Positions 43,707-51,834 of a stretch of 64,000 bases of DNA are shown here, one piece after another. The notes below the pieces were generated by a model, which ran no database searches, was not told where the DNA came from, and saw only the letters and a program-made list of their open reading frames with translations. The stretch covers positions 186,001 through 250,000 of the forward strand of contig CAWKIA010000023.1 of NCBI GenBank assembly GCA_963849635.1, written 5' to 3'. Each line of letters starts with the position of its first letter. Positions within the stretch are counted from its first letter, which is position 1. Origin of the DNA: CAVRUD01 sp963849635 (GTDB lineage: Bacteria > Chloroflexota > Chloroflexia > Thermomicrobiales > UBA6265). Position numbers and translations under genes: made by a program.

Positions 43707-44459
43707 TCAGTCGTTGGCGGCGGGCAAGTCGGTATGTACATCTCCGGCGGCGTCGAAAAGAAGGTGCCAGGTCGGACGAAAGCCGAGGCGCCGCGCGGTC
43801 GAATCAAAGTGGGCCATCAGGCGCTGCTGTGCCAGGAGGCCGTCGCGTCGCAGCACCGCCTCCGCCAGGGCGGCGTGCTCCGCCAGATCGATCGCGCTGC
43901 GCTCCTGGCTTAGCCCCTTGCGATGGCCACCGTGGGCGACGGCCAGGGCGTAGACCGCGTCGAGCATGGCGGCGATGAGGCGGTTGTCGACGTGGCGCAT
44001 GATCACGCGGTGCATGCCCAGGTCTTCGGCGGTGTAGGGCTCCCCGCCGGCCACCCGGAGGCGCATCCCTTCGAGGAGTTCTCGAATCTCGTCGAGGTCG
44101 TCGTCGGTCAGGCGGGCGACGGCCTGGGGGATGGCGGAGATCTCGAGGATGCAGCGGGCCTCGGTCAGTTCGCGCTGGTTGAAGCTCAGGAGGAGCGACT
44201 CGGTGGTGAAGTTGCGGACGTAGGACTCGGCGGCGAAGGAGCCGACGAAGCGGCCGACACCCTTGCGGGTCTCGATCGCGCCGACGGCTTCCAGCGCGCG
44301 CAGGGCCTCGCGGACGGCGGGCCGCCCGACTCCTAGCTGTGTGGCGAACATCTCTTCGCCCGGCAGGCGGTCTCCTGGCTGGAGCCCGTTGTCGGAGATG
44401 AACTGCTTGAGGCGATCGCGGATATCGTCGTGCACCGCCGACCGTGGGATGGTCTGCAT
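43707..44459 (-). CDS. GntR family transcriptional regulator, FadR subfamily
   Basis: 250 residues. N-terminal winged helix: IRDRLKQFISDNGLQPGDRL, PGEEMFATQLGVGRPAVREA, LRALEAVGAIETRKGVGRFV. The C-terminal FCD domain (LTEARCILEISAIPQAVARL, DLGMHRVIMRHVDNRLIAAM) usually binds an organic acid and a metal through conserved Asp and His. It heads the cluster of ABC importer, dehydrogenases and FAH protein on the same strand and is its likely local repressor. GAGGGC precedes the ATG. Confidence 0.9.
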   Translation of the reverse strand: MQTIPRSAVHDDIRDRLKQFISDNGLQPGDRLPGEEMFATQLGVGRPAVREALRALEAVGAIETRKGVGRFVGSFAAESYVRNFTTESLLLSFNQRELTEARCILEISAIPQAVARLTDDDLDEIRELLEGMRLRVAGGEPYTAEDLGMHRVIMRHVDNRLIAAMLDAVYALAVAHGGHRKGLSQERSAIDLAEHAALAEAVLRRDGLLAQQRLMAHFDSTARRLGFRPTWHLLFDAAGDVHTDLPAAND

Positions 44460-44501
44460 TGCTGCCCTCGAACCGGCCTTCGTCGGTGTGATGGTGTCTG
44501 G

Positions 44502-44519
44502 TTGTCAGATGTCTTACAA
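44502..44519. promoter_or_regulatory. Candidate GntR/FadR operator upstream of the regulator gene
   Basis: TTGTCAGATGTCTTACAA is an imperfect palindrome (14 of 18 positions symmetric) 42 bp upstream of the gntR start. FadR-type operators are short palindromes with GT and AC half-sites. Autoregulation is inferred from position only. Confidence 0.4.
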
Positions 44520-44723
44520 GAGTTTCGCCTGATCCCCAAACCTTGTCAATACTGGTCTGCCGGGATGTTTGTCTTTCTCATTACCATGACTCCCTAGAAG
44601 CAGTCGCTTCCGGCCAACACAGCTGGCCGCCAAACGATTCCATAACTACTGTGTTATATAGGCGGGCGAGTGATCCGGACGTCACCATTGACGCCCCTGG
44701 ACTCTAGCGAGAGGAGCACGCAC

Positions 44724-45131
44724 GTGGAATTCAAGCTGGAATTGGTGCCGATCCCAGTCACCGATGTCGACCGGTCCAAGGCCTTCTATAGCGACCAGGC
44801 TGGCTTCGTCGTCGATGTCGATACGGGCTTGCATGATGGCTTTCGCTTCGTCCAGTTGACCCCACCCGGCTCCGCCTGTTCGATCGGCATTGGGGTAGGC
44901 ATCGCGGAATCGCCGCCAGGGTCAGCCAGGGGCCTGCTCCTGGTGGTCGCGGACATCGACGCGGCCCGCACGGAGTTGGTCGCTAAAGGACTCGATATCG
45001 GTCCGGTCCAGCGTTTCGAGGGCGGCGAGTGGATCGACGGGAAGGGGGGAGATTGGAACTCCTTCGCCCGCTTCAGTGACCCAGATGGCAACACCTGGGC
45101 CCTGCAGGAGCGCCCAGCATCGGCGACATAA
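44724..45131 (+). CDS. VOC family protein
   Basis: 135 residues. It starts VEFKLELVPIPVTDVDRSKA at a GTG with GAGAGGAG upstream, followed by FYSDQAGFVVDVDTG and a C-terminal SFARFSDPDGNTWALQERP. The D-P-D-G-N ending is typical of single-domain glyoxalase-like proteins. It lies 53 bp before the dihydrofolate-reductase-like gene on the same strand. Confidence 0.85.
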   Translation: MEFKLELVPIPVTDVDRSKAFYSDQAGFVVDVDTGLHDGFRFVQLTPPGSACSIGIGVGIAESPPGSARGLLLVVADIDAARTELVAKGLDIGPVQRFEGGEWIDGKGGDWNSFARFSDPDGNTWALQERPASAT

Positions 45132-45184
45132 CGCATACCAAGATTCAAGTACCGGCAGTGCCACCTTGAAGTAGGAGAGCGGAA

Positions 45185-45805
45185 ATGGGCAAAGTCGCGA
45201 TGGAACTCTCGGTGTCGCTCGACGGCTTCATCACCGGGCCGAATGACGGTCCGGAGAATGGGCTCGGCGACGGTGGTGAGCGCCTCTTCGCCTGGTTTGA
45301 GGCGGGTGACACCCCGTTCCAGTTCCAGGAATCTGACCCGACCATGCACGTCTCGGCGGCGAGCGCCGCGATTATGCGCGAGGATTTGCCGAACTATGGG
45401 GCATTAGTCACCGGCCGGCGGACCTTCGACATCGCCCACGCCTGGGGCGGCAACCCGCCGCTCGGGCTGCCGACCTTCGTATTGACCCACGGCAACTTCC
45501 CCCCGGAGTGGACCCAGCCGGGGTCGCCGTTCACCTTCGTCACTGACGGCCTCGCCTCCGCGATCGAGCAGGCCAAGGCGGTCGCGGGCGAGAAAAACAT
45601 CAGCGTCACTGCCGCCAGTCTCGTCCAGCAGGCGATCAGCCTGGGGCTGCTGGACGAGATCAACATCAACCTGGTGCCGGTCCTCCTCGGCAGCGGTCGC
45701 CGCCTGTTCGACAACCTGGGCGACGCCCCGTTCGATCTCCAACAGGTGCGCGTCGTTGAGACGCCGTCCGTGACCCACCTCCGTTACCGGGTGGTCAAAC
45801 CTTGA
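45185..45805 (+). CDS. Dihydrofolate reductase family protein (RibD C-terminal domain type)
   Basis: 206 residues: MELSVSLDGFITGPNDGPEN at the N-terminus, YGALVTGRRTFDIAHAWGGN in the middle and LLDEININLVPVLLGSGRRL then FDNLGD near the end. These are hallmarks of the stand-alone DHFR/RibD-C family (YyaP/YwjB-like), NADPH-binding reductases whose substrates are mostly unknown. AGGAG precedes the ATG. Convergent with the next VOC gene. Confidence 0.88.
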   Translation: MGKVAMELSVSLDGFITGPNDGPENGLGDGGERLFAWFEAGDTPFQFQESDPTMHVSAASAAIMREDLPNYGALVTGRRTFDIAHAWGGNPPLGLPTFVLTHGNFPPEWTQPGSPFTFVTDGLASAIEQAKAVAGEKNISVTAASLVQQAISLGLLDEININLVPVLLGSGRRLFDNLGDAPFDLQQVRVVETPSVTHLRYRVVKP

Positions 45806-45814
45806 GCTACGGAG

Positions 45815-46216
45815 CTACGACGGCGGTGCGATGAACTCGACCTCGTTGCCGTCGGGATCGTCGACGTACATCGTCCGCGAGGGCAGGACTGGATGCTGAC
45901 CGCCGCGGGGCTCGTACCCTGCCGCCTCCAGCGCAGCCTTGGCCGTATCGAATCCTGTCTCATCCAGCGCCAGCGCCATATGGTGCAGCGTCCGGGGCGG
46001 CACGAACCCAGCAGAGTCCTCTGCCAGTTGGACCAGCACCACCAGAGAGGGCAGCGCCGTGGTTGCCGCCCCGGCCCGCAAGAAGACCGGGCTCTTCCGC
46101 TCCGGTGGCGAAATCTGCTCAAGCCCGAGTAAGTCCCGGTAGAACCCGAGCGAGTTCTCCATATTGCGCACGTTCAACACGACCTCGGCGAGTCCCTGGA
46201 TGCGAATGTCAGTCAT
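45815..46216 (-). CDS. VOC family protein
   Basis: About 133 residues. IQGLAEVVLNVRNMENSLGF then YRDLLGLEQISPPERKSPVF is the first module; HHMALALDETGFDTAKAALE and MYVDDPDGNEVEFIAPPS form the second. His and Glu ligand positions are filled. The ATG at 46216 follows AAAGGAG; the upstream open frame overlaps the CGNR gene and is not coding. It is 13 bp downstream of that regulator gene, so the two form an operon and may act on the same xenobiotic. Confidence 0.87.
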   Translation of the reverse strand: MTDIRIQGLAEVVLNVRNMENSLGFYRDLLGLEQISPPERKSPVFLRAGAATTALPSLVVLVQLAEDSAGFVPPRTLHHMALALDETGFDTAKAALEAAGYEPRGGQHPVLPSRTMYVDDPDGNEVEFIAPPS

Positions 46217-46229
46217 GATGGCTCCTTTC

Positions 46230-46940
46230 TCATGTCTTACGGCCCTCTCGCTGTCGCGCCGCGAACGCCCGGACCCTGGCTCGGTTGCCGCAGGAGGCCA
46301 TGTCGCACCAGCGGCGGCTACCGTTGCGGCTGGTGTCGAGGAATAGCCAGCCACATCCCTCGCCCGGGCACCGCTTGACCCGCTCCAGCGACGGTTCCGT
46401 CAACAGGTCCGCCGCCGAGCGGACAACCGGCCATAGAGGCTGGGCCAGGTCAACGGTCCCGGCCGGGGAGGCGGACCAACCCCACTGGAGGCCGTCTGGG
46501 CCGGGGTGGACGCCCGCCCGGGCCATGGCCAATTGCAGTTCCCGGTTGAACGTCTCCAGACGGGCCGATTCCGGTTCGACTCCGGCCATGCCGGCAAGCA
46601 TGATCCGATAGAGTGCCTCCCGGAGCGCCTTTGCTCGCTCCAGGGTCTGGCTCGCGGCGTCCGGCGTCGCGTCCGCCCCGCGCCGTAGGGCAGCTGCGGT
46701 CGGCTCGTCGATCGCCCCGGCACGAGTTGCCCAGCGGAGCAGATCGTCGTAGGTCACAAGGGTCTCGTCTGGTTCCGGCCGCATTCGCCAGACGGCTGTG
46801 TTGGCGAAATCAAGGCAGATCGCCCCCCCAAGCTGGGGGAGACGGTCCACGGCGTAGCGCCCGATAAGGCTGGGGACGCCGCCGGGATCGAGGGGATCCC
46901 AGGTCTCAAATGACGGGCCGGAGATGTCGTTCATGCTCAT
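46230..46940 (-). CDS. CGNR zinc finger (ABATE domain) transcriptional regulator
   Basis: About 236 residues. The N-terminal ABATE domain holds LGGAICLDFANTAVWRM. The C-terminal CGNR finger is CPGEGCGWLFLDTSRNGSRR then WCDMASCGNRARVRAFAARQ: four Cys and the CGNR motif. Such proteins are thought to be stress or antibiotic-responsive regulators. ATG at 46940 or an ATG at 46967 may be the start; neither has a strong ribosome-binding site, and the latter lies very close to a promoter-like sequence. Operon with the VOC gene; divergent from a secreted hydrolase gene. Confidence 0.88.
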   Translation of the reverse strand: MSMNDISGPSFETWDPLDPGGVPSLIGRYAVDRLPQLGGAICLDFANTAVWRMRPEPDETLVTYDDLLRWATRAGAIDEPTAAALRRGADATPDAASQTLERAKALREALYRIMLAGMAGVEPESARLETFNRELQLAMARAGVHPGPDGLQWGWSASPAGTVDLAQPLWPVVRSAADLLTEPSLERVKRCPGEGCGWLFLDTSRNGSRRWCDMASCGNRARVRAFAARQREGRKT

Positions 46941-46965
46941 GGCGTCTGACCCGGTTGATCTAATC

Positions 46966-46993
46966 ACTAATATGCAATTGACCGATTAGTCAA
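46966..46993. promoter_or_regulatory. Palindromic promoter element between the CGNR gene and the hydrolase
   Basis: Reading the minus strand, TTGACTAATCGGTCAA (46978-46993) is an inverted repeat (TTGAC-N6-GTCAA). Its first half forms a -35-like TTGACT, followed 15 bp later by TATTAG just before the possible start of the CGNR gene. It may be an operator for the CGNR protein. Confidence 0.4.
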
Positions 46994-47107
46994 CTGCCGC
47001 TATAGTCTCACTGCTGCAGCACTGTCGACGCAACCCCCTGGGCGCGGGATCGGCCGGTCGATCCCATGTTCCTTGGTGGGTAGGATACTCATGGACGGTG
47101 CTTCGTG

Positions 47108-48109
47108 ATGACAACGACGAACCTGCGTACTAGCAGCCCGGCGCCTTGCCGGGGTATCGCCTGGACGATTGTCTCGATTTGCCTGCTCGTTGGCCTGACG
47201 AGCTTGGCCGGACTGGCCACCACCGCGGCCCAGGATGCCACCCCAGCCGCATCGCCAGCGGCGACCGCCGACCCGGAGCGAATTGCCATGCTGGACTACG
47301 ACGAATCCGCGCCGTTGAACCTGCAGGAGATCGGGGCGGAGGAGCGCGACGGCGCGATCATCCGCGATGTCACCTTCGACAGCCCGGGTGCCGTCGTCTC
47401 CGCCTATATCGTCGAGCCAGCGGCGGTGGATGCCACACCAGCATCTGCGCCGGACCGCGCCGGAATCGTCTTCTTCCACTGGCTGGAGACGGGGTCACCG
47501 ACCAGTAACCGGACCGAGTTCCTTCCGGATGCGGTCACCCTCGCCCAGGAGGGTGTCGTCTCTGTCCTCGTCCAGGGCGAGTTTCCCTGGCTGAAGGACC
47601 CAGCCAGCCTGGAGGCCGATCAGGCCGCGGTGGTGACGGAAGCGCTCAAGGTCCGGCGCGGCATCGATCTGCTCCTGGCCCGCGGTGATGTCGATCCGAC
47701 TCGGATCGCCGTGGTCGGGCACGACTACGGCGCGATGTACTCGATCCTGCTCGCCGGCGTCGACCCACGCCCGAAAGCCTTTGTCCTGATGGCCGCCACT
47801 CCTCACCATGCCGACTGGAACGTTCCCTTCTGGTTGGCGCCAGGCGGCCTCGACGAGGCCGGCCAGGCGGCATACATGGCGGGGATGACCCCACTCGATC
47901 CAATCAGCGCCGTCGCCGATGCCGCCCCGGCCGCGCTGCTCTTCCAGTTCGCCCGCGCGGACATCTACATCCCCGAATCGACCGCGCTCGAGTTCTACGC
48001 GGCGGCCAGCGAGCCCAAGCGTCTCGAACTCTTCGACGCGGAGCACCCACTCAACGACGAGGCCACCGCTGGCCGCCTGGTCTGGTTGCGGGGACAATTG
48101 GGGCTTTAA
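47108..48109 (+). CDS. Secreted alpha/beta hydrolase (dienelactone hydrolase-like)
   Basis: 333 residues. The N-terminal segment GIAWTIVSICLLVGLTSLAG then LATTAAQ is a signal peptide, followed by a low-complexity Ala/Thr/Pro linker. The hydrolase core has IVFFHWLETGS, GVVSVLVQGEFPW, the nucleophile elbow IAVVGHDYGAMYS, ALLFQFARADIYIP and a C-terminal FDAEHPLND. The elbow has Asp where Ser or Cys is usual (G-H-D-Y-G), as in epoxide hydrolases and haloalkane dehalogenases. Acid and His positions are present. Substrate unknown. ATG at 47108, with GTG at 47105 as alternative and a weak ribosome-binding site. Confidence 0.75.
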   Translation: MTTTNLRTSSPAPCRGIAWTIVSICLLVGLTSLAGLATTAAQDATPAASPAATADPERIAMLDYDESAPLNLQEIGAEERDGAIIRDVTFDSPGAVVSAYIVEPAAVDATPASAPDRAGIVFFHWLETGSPTSNRTEFLPDAVTLAQEGVVSVLVQGEFPWLKDPASLEADQAAVVTEALKVRRGIDLLLARGDVDPTRIAVVGHDYGAMYSILLAGVDPRPKAFVLMAATPHHADWNVPFWLAPGGLDEAGQAAYMAGMTPLDPISAVADAAPAALLFQFARADIYIPESTALEFYAAASEPKRLELFDAEHPLNDEATAGRLVWLRGQLGL

Positions 48110-48415
48110 AGCGCACGTTCGAAACCTTGACCGCACCAACCGTTAGCCTCGGAGAGGCTGTCGTGTTCAGCCTGGGCCGTCAGCCCCGGGCGACCTCAAG
48201 ACGCGGCCAACCATTTCGACGGGCGCTTTGGGACCCAAATGGAATGCCTGGCCGCATTGCCCCGTCGTCCGGGGCAATGCGGCCAGGCTTGTGGTTTTGT
48301 CAGAATCGCTCGTCTCCCCTTCCGGCCGGTTCCAGGCGATAATCCCGCGGAACCACCCGGCGCTCGGCTGGTATGCGCCGCCGGCGGCATGCCGTAAGGA
48401 AGGGACAGACGCGTC
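48110..48415. other. Intergenic region holding one strong terminator
   Basis: No gene seen. A perfect 18-bp stem terminator lies at 48246-48288. The remaining 120 bp upstream of the Gfo/Idh gene should contain its promoter, which I could not place. Confidence 0.5.
48246..48299 (+). terminator. Intrinsic terminator
   Basis: GCCTGGCCGCATTGCCCC and GGGGCAATGCGGCCAGGC pair perfectly over 18 bp with a 7-nt loop, followed by TTGTGGTTTTG. It probably ends the secreted hydrolase transcript. Confidence 0.85.
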
Positions 48416-49420
48416 TTGGACTCCGCTACACCGTCCACTGCACCGATCCGCTGGGGAATCCTCGGCACCGGAGCGATCGCCGACAAGTTCGCGACCGGCC
48501 TGCAATCGCTGCCCGACGCGACGCTTGCAGCCGTCGGCTCCCGGGCCGCGGCCACGGCCGATGCCTTCGCCGACCGCTTCGGCGCGGCTCGCCGGCACGC
48601 CTCCTACGAGGCGTTGGCGGCTGATCCCGAGGTCGATATCGTCTACGTCGCTACCCCCCATCCGATGCACCACACCGCGGCCAAGCTTTGCCTGGGGGCG
48701 GGCAAGGCCGTGCTCTGCGAGAAGCCCTTCACGGTGAACGCCACCGAGGCCAGGGAGGTCATTGCTCTGGCCCGGGAGCGCAAGCTCTTCCTGATGGAGG
48801 CGATGTGGGTCCGCTACTTGCCGTTGATGATCCGCTTCCGTGAGCTGATCGCCTCTGGGGTAATCGGTGAACCGCGCTTGCTGACGGCAGATTTCGGCTT
48901 CCGAGGCAACGGCGACGCCAGCCATCGCCTCTTCAATCCCGAACTCGCCGGCGGGGCCTTGCTGGATGTCGGTGTCTACGTCGTCTCTCTGGCCTCGATG
49001 ATCTTCGGCCCGCCGGAGCGCGGCACCGGCATGGCCCACATCGGCGCCACCGGCGTGGACGAGCAGACCGCGCTCGTCTTCGGCTACTCCGGCGGCAGGT
49101 TGGCCCAACTGACCGTCGCCGTCCGGACCAACACCCCGCAGGAAGTAACCCTGATGGGGACGGAGGGGTTGATCCGGATCCCCCCGATCTGGTGGAAGCC
49201 AACGACCCTCACCATCACCCGCCCCGGCAAACCGGACGAGCGGATCGACGAGCCCTTCGAGGGCAACGGCTATAACTACGAAGCCGCCGAGGCGATGCGC
49301 TGCCTCCGCGCTGGCGAACTCGAAAGCCCTGGCATGCCCCTGGACGAGACGATCTCGATCATCCGCACCCTCGACCAGGCCCGCGCCCAGTTCGGCCTCA
49401 AGTACCCGATGGAAGCCTAA
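48416..49420 (+). CDS. Gfo/Idh/MocA family oxidoreductase 3 (dihydrodiol dehydrogenase-like)
   Basis: 334 residues. The Rossmann loop is IRWGILGTGAIADKFATGLQ, the catalytic EKP motif GKAVLCEKPFTVNATEAREV, and FLMEAMWVRYLPLMIRFREL with GGALLDVGVYVVSLASMIFG matches the subgroup of dimeric dihydrodiol dehydrogenases and trans-1,2-dihydrobenzene-1,2-diol dehydrogenases. The substrate may be a sugar or cyclic diol. The start is a TTG with AAGGAAGGG upstream at slightly long spacing. It appears to be a single-gene unit. Confidence 0.85.
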   Translation: MDSATPSTAPIRWGILGTGAIADKFATGLQSLPDATLAAVGSRAAATADAFADRFGAARRHASYEALAADPEVDIVYVATPHPMHHTAAKLCLGAGKAVLCEKPFTVNATEAREVIALARERKLFLMEAMWVRYLPLMIRFRELIASGVIGEPRLLTADFGFRGNGDASHRLFNPELAGGALLDVGVYVVSLASMIFGPPERGTGMAHIGATGVDEQTALVFGYSGGRLAQLTVAVRTNTPQEVTLMGTEGLIRIPPIWWKPTTLTITRPGKPDERIDEPFEGNGYNYEAAEAMRCLRAGELESPGMPLDETISIIRTLDQARAQFGLKYPMEA

Positions 49421-49436
49421 GTGCTGAGTACACCCC

Positions 49437-49587
49437 GGTCATTCCGAGCTTGTCGAGGGATCTAGAGGGAGACGGCGCCTCGAGGGTGCCACCGCGTGCG
49501 CGAACGCCGGGTCGTCTTCTCGGTTGCCGGGGCTTCCTTGGCCTTCGACGCCCATCGAGATCCCTCGACAAGCTCGGGATGACCGGG
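49437..49587. repeat. Dispersed inverted-repeat element, family B copy 2
   Basis: The ends are GGTCATTCCGAGCTTGTCGA and TCGACAAGCTCGGGATGACC, inverted copies, about 150 bp apart. Same family as 4809-4957. Confidence 0.85.
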
Positions 49588-49648
49588 GAGCGGCGGGACA
49601 ACTGCGATACTGGTTTCAGCCATAACGCCTAACGCCAAGGAGAACCAA

Positions 49649-50617
49649 ATGGAGTACGGCAGCATCCCTGGTATCGACAAGTCTGTCTCGCGGATCGTGC
49701 AGGGCACGGTCATGATTGACGAGGCCGATCCGACGACCTCATTTGCCCTGCTCGACGCGGTGGTTGAAGCGGGCTGTACCGCCTTTGATACAGCCCGTCA
49801 CTATGGCCGTGGATCTGAGGCCGTCTTTGGCCGGTGGATCCGCGACCGCGGGCTGCGTGATCGGATCATGGTCCTGGGCAAGGGCGCGCACCACAGCGCG
49901 GAGCGTCGCCGCGTGACCCCAGAAGACATCGCCGCCGATCTGGAGGAATCACTGCGCCAGTTCGGCTTCGACCAGATCGATCTCTACCTGCTGCACCGCG
50001 ATGATCCCAGCGTGCCGGTCGGCCCGATCGTCGCGGCGCTCGATGGCCACCGCCGCGCCGGCAAGATCCGCGCCTACGGCGGCTCGAACTGGTCGCATGA
50101 GCGCATCGCCGAGGCGAACGCCTACGCCGACGCCAACGGCCACCAGCGCTTCGCCGCCAGCAGCCCGAACTTCAGCCTGGCCGCCTGGGTCCAGCCGCCC
50201 TGGGCGGAGTGCATCTCCATCAGCGGTCCGGACGGCGAAGCCGCCCGCGCCTGGTACGCCGCCGAGGGTATGCCGGTGATCCCCTGGTCCAGCCTGGCCG
50301 GCGGGTTTTTCTCCGGCCGCTTCCGCCGCGATAACGTCGAGGGCTACACCGAGTACCTTGACAAGACCTGCATCGACTCCTATGGCTCGGATGACAACTT
50401 CACGCGCCTGGAACGTGCGGAGGAGCTGGCCAAGGAGCGTGGGTTGAGCATCCCTCAGATCGCCCTGGCATACGTCCTCAACAACCCCGTCAACGTCTTC
50501 GCCCTCGTCGGCTGCCGCACCCCACAGGAGTTCGCCGAGAACGCCGCCGCCGTCGCCACCAAGCTCACCCCGGACGAAGTCGCCTGGCTGGAACTTCGCC
50601 AGGACCATCGGGCTTAG
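49649..50617 (+). CDS. Aldo/keto reductase
   Basis: 322 residues, (beta/alpha)8 NADPH-dependent carbonyl reductase. The catalytic tetrad can be seen: Asp and Tyr in TAFDTARHYGRGSEAVFGRW, Lys in IMVLGKGAHHS and His in IDLYLLHRDDPSVPV. The cofactor region NVFALVGCRTPQEFAENAAA is also present. AAGGAG precedes the ATG. Substrate unknown. It follows a family B repeat and the Gfo/Idh gene on the same strand. Confidence 0.88.
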   Translation: MEYGSIPGIDKSVSRIVQGTVMIDEADPTTSFALLDAVVEAGCTAFDTARHYGRGSEAVFGRWIRDRGLRDRIMVLGKGAHHSAERRRVTPEDIAADLEESLRQFGFDQIDLYLLHRDDPSVPVGPIVAALDGHRRAGKIRAYGGSNWSHERIAEANAYADANGHQRFAASSPNFSLAAWVQPPWAECISISGPDGEAARAWYAAEGMPVIPWSSLAGGFFSGRFRRDNVEGYTEYLDKTCIDSYGSDDNFTRLERAEELAKERGLSIPQIALAYVLNNPVNVFALVGCRTPQEFAENAAAVATKLTPDEVAWLELRQDHRA

Positions 50618-50716
50618 GCCACTCTCGTTTGGCTGCGATCGGGAGATCGTGGGGTGGGTGGTAAAATCTGGGGACCGTCTCCGCATCTGCCCAGCGTTGT
50701 CTGAGGAGACCTCACG

Positions 50717-50960
50717 ATGGCAACCACGGCCCCCGAGCCGTCCGACGATTCGTTCTATGTGCCAGACGTCGTCTGGGTGTCACCCGAAGAGGGGCGGCGC
50801 ATGTTCGACGAGGCGGCGCACGAATGGGCCGGCATGAGCGGTGAGGAGTTCATCCGCCGTTACGAAGCCGGCGAATACGCCGACATGGTCGAATCAGAAG
50901 AGCAATCGGTACGTCATCGATCTCGTCCTCTTGATCCCATTTGCGCGCCAGGAGGGTTAG
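50717..50960 (+). CDS. Small antitoxin-like protein, one frameshift
   Basis: About 80 residues. MATTAPEPSDDSFYVPDVVW then GMSGEEFIRRYEAGEYADMV resembles small proteins with an EFIRRYEAGE motif that occur next to toxin-like genes. In the uninterrupted frame the end is nonsense (RHRSRPLDPICAPG). One extra base near 50903 would restore NRYVIDLVLLIPFARQEG and a stop at 50958-50960, which matches how such proteins end. GAGGAG precedes the ATG. It overlaps the start of the next gene. Family assignment is from memory of similar sequences and is tentative. Confidence 0.55.
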
Positions 50961-51480
50961 GGAGGCGGTAGCCGAGTCCCTCGCTCAGGTTCGGCAAGCC
51001 ATCGCCTGTCTGACAGATCAACCAGTCATGCAACATGCAACGAGTGCACCGACCGACGGCGACGTCGTCGGTATGTCGTTCGTGCCGTTTGGGCGAGTGG
51101 TCCTCGTTCGTACGACCAACGGTGGTCGACTGGGCTTCCAGTTTCGTCTGGATTTTGTCGTGCGAAAGACGGACGACACGACAAGGCTGCTACCCATTGC
51201 ATACCCGTATCGCCTCCTCGAACCTGGAGGACGCGAGATTCTTGCCTACCACTGGCACCCCGAGGGTGTCAGCCACCTGACCTACCCGCACTTGCACCTG
51301 TCGAGTCGCGACCGGCCGATACCCCTTGAGCCGGTCGGTCAGACGATCTCACTTGCCGATCACCACATCCCCACCAGTCATGTCACACTCGTTGATATCG
51401 TCCGTTACCTCATCGTCGAGGTCGGAGTGGAGCCCCGGCGCGAGGACTGGTGCGACGTGATTGGCTCCGGTGTGACTTAA
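50941..51480 (+). CDS. Putative toxin-like partner protein, 179 aa
   Basis: Unnamed family. VREAVAESLAQVRQAIACLT opens the protein, then a beta-rich core (GFQFRLDFVVRKTDDTTRLL, YAYRLLEPGGREILAYHWHP-like text) and the conserved-looking EGVSHLTYPHLHLSSRDRPI with several His. The layout (short upstream partner, overlapping genes, His-rich C-terminal half) recalls the TumE/DUF6516 class of toxins, but I cannot confirm it. The TTG at 50941 is a guess; the true start may be slightly downstream. Possible nuclease or nucleotidyltransferase activity is inference. Confidence 0.5.
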   Translation: MRARRVREAVAESLAQVRQAIACLTDQPVMQHATSAPTDGDVVGMSFVPFGRVVLVRTTNGGRLGFQFRLDFVVRKTDDTTRLLPIAYPYRLLEPGGREILAYHWHPEGVSHLTYPHLHLSSRDRPIPLEPVGQTISLADHHIPTSHVTLVDIVRYLIVEVGVEPRREDWCDVIGSGVT

Positions 51481-51834
51481 CTTGCTCGGTCACGCCGTCA
51501 GCGGCCCAACCCCAGCGCGACCATATCTGTCGTCAACGAGACGGCCCCCGAAGTAGATGAAGTCGATGAGCGCATTGGGTTTGGTGACGCCGCGCCCTAT
51601 CGATGAATAGAAAAAGCCGGCCATTCCGGTGACGGTGTTGGCTCATTAGACGGGGATGCCAAGCACCAGTCTGTCCCACCGAACTGCCGATTCGATTAGG
51701 CATGATTACCGATTTGCGGGACGTTCTTTCCACGTAGGATGTGTTAAAGCCACAGAGGTCTAGGCGTGGGGCCTGGAGGCTTGTTGTTCTCTTGGGGGTA
51801 CAGCCGCCCGTCCTAGACGGCCGGAGAATGGACC
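51481..51834. other. Intergenic region before the LuxR-type regulator
   Basis: No convincing gene. A 44-residue frame on the minus strand (51490-51624, MAGFFYSSIGRGVTKPNALI...) reads like protein but has no clear ribosome-binding site and may be a gene remnant. The promoter of the regulator gene should lie in the less G+C-rich part after 51690. Confidence 0.4.

Noticed and set aside
51490..51624. 44-residue minus-strand frame (MAGFFYSSIGRGVTKPNALI...)
   Set aside because: It reads somewhat like protein but is short, lacks a clear start context and could be a gene remnant. It was not strong enough to list as a gene.
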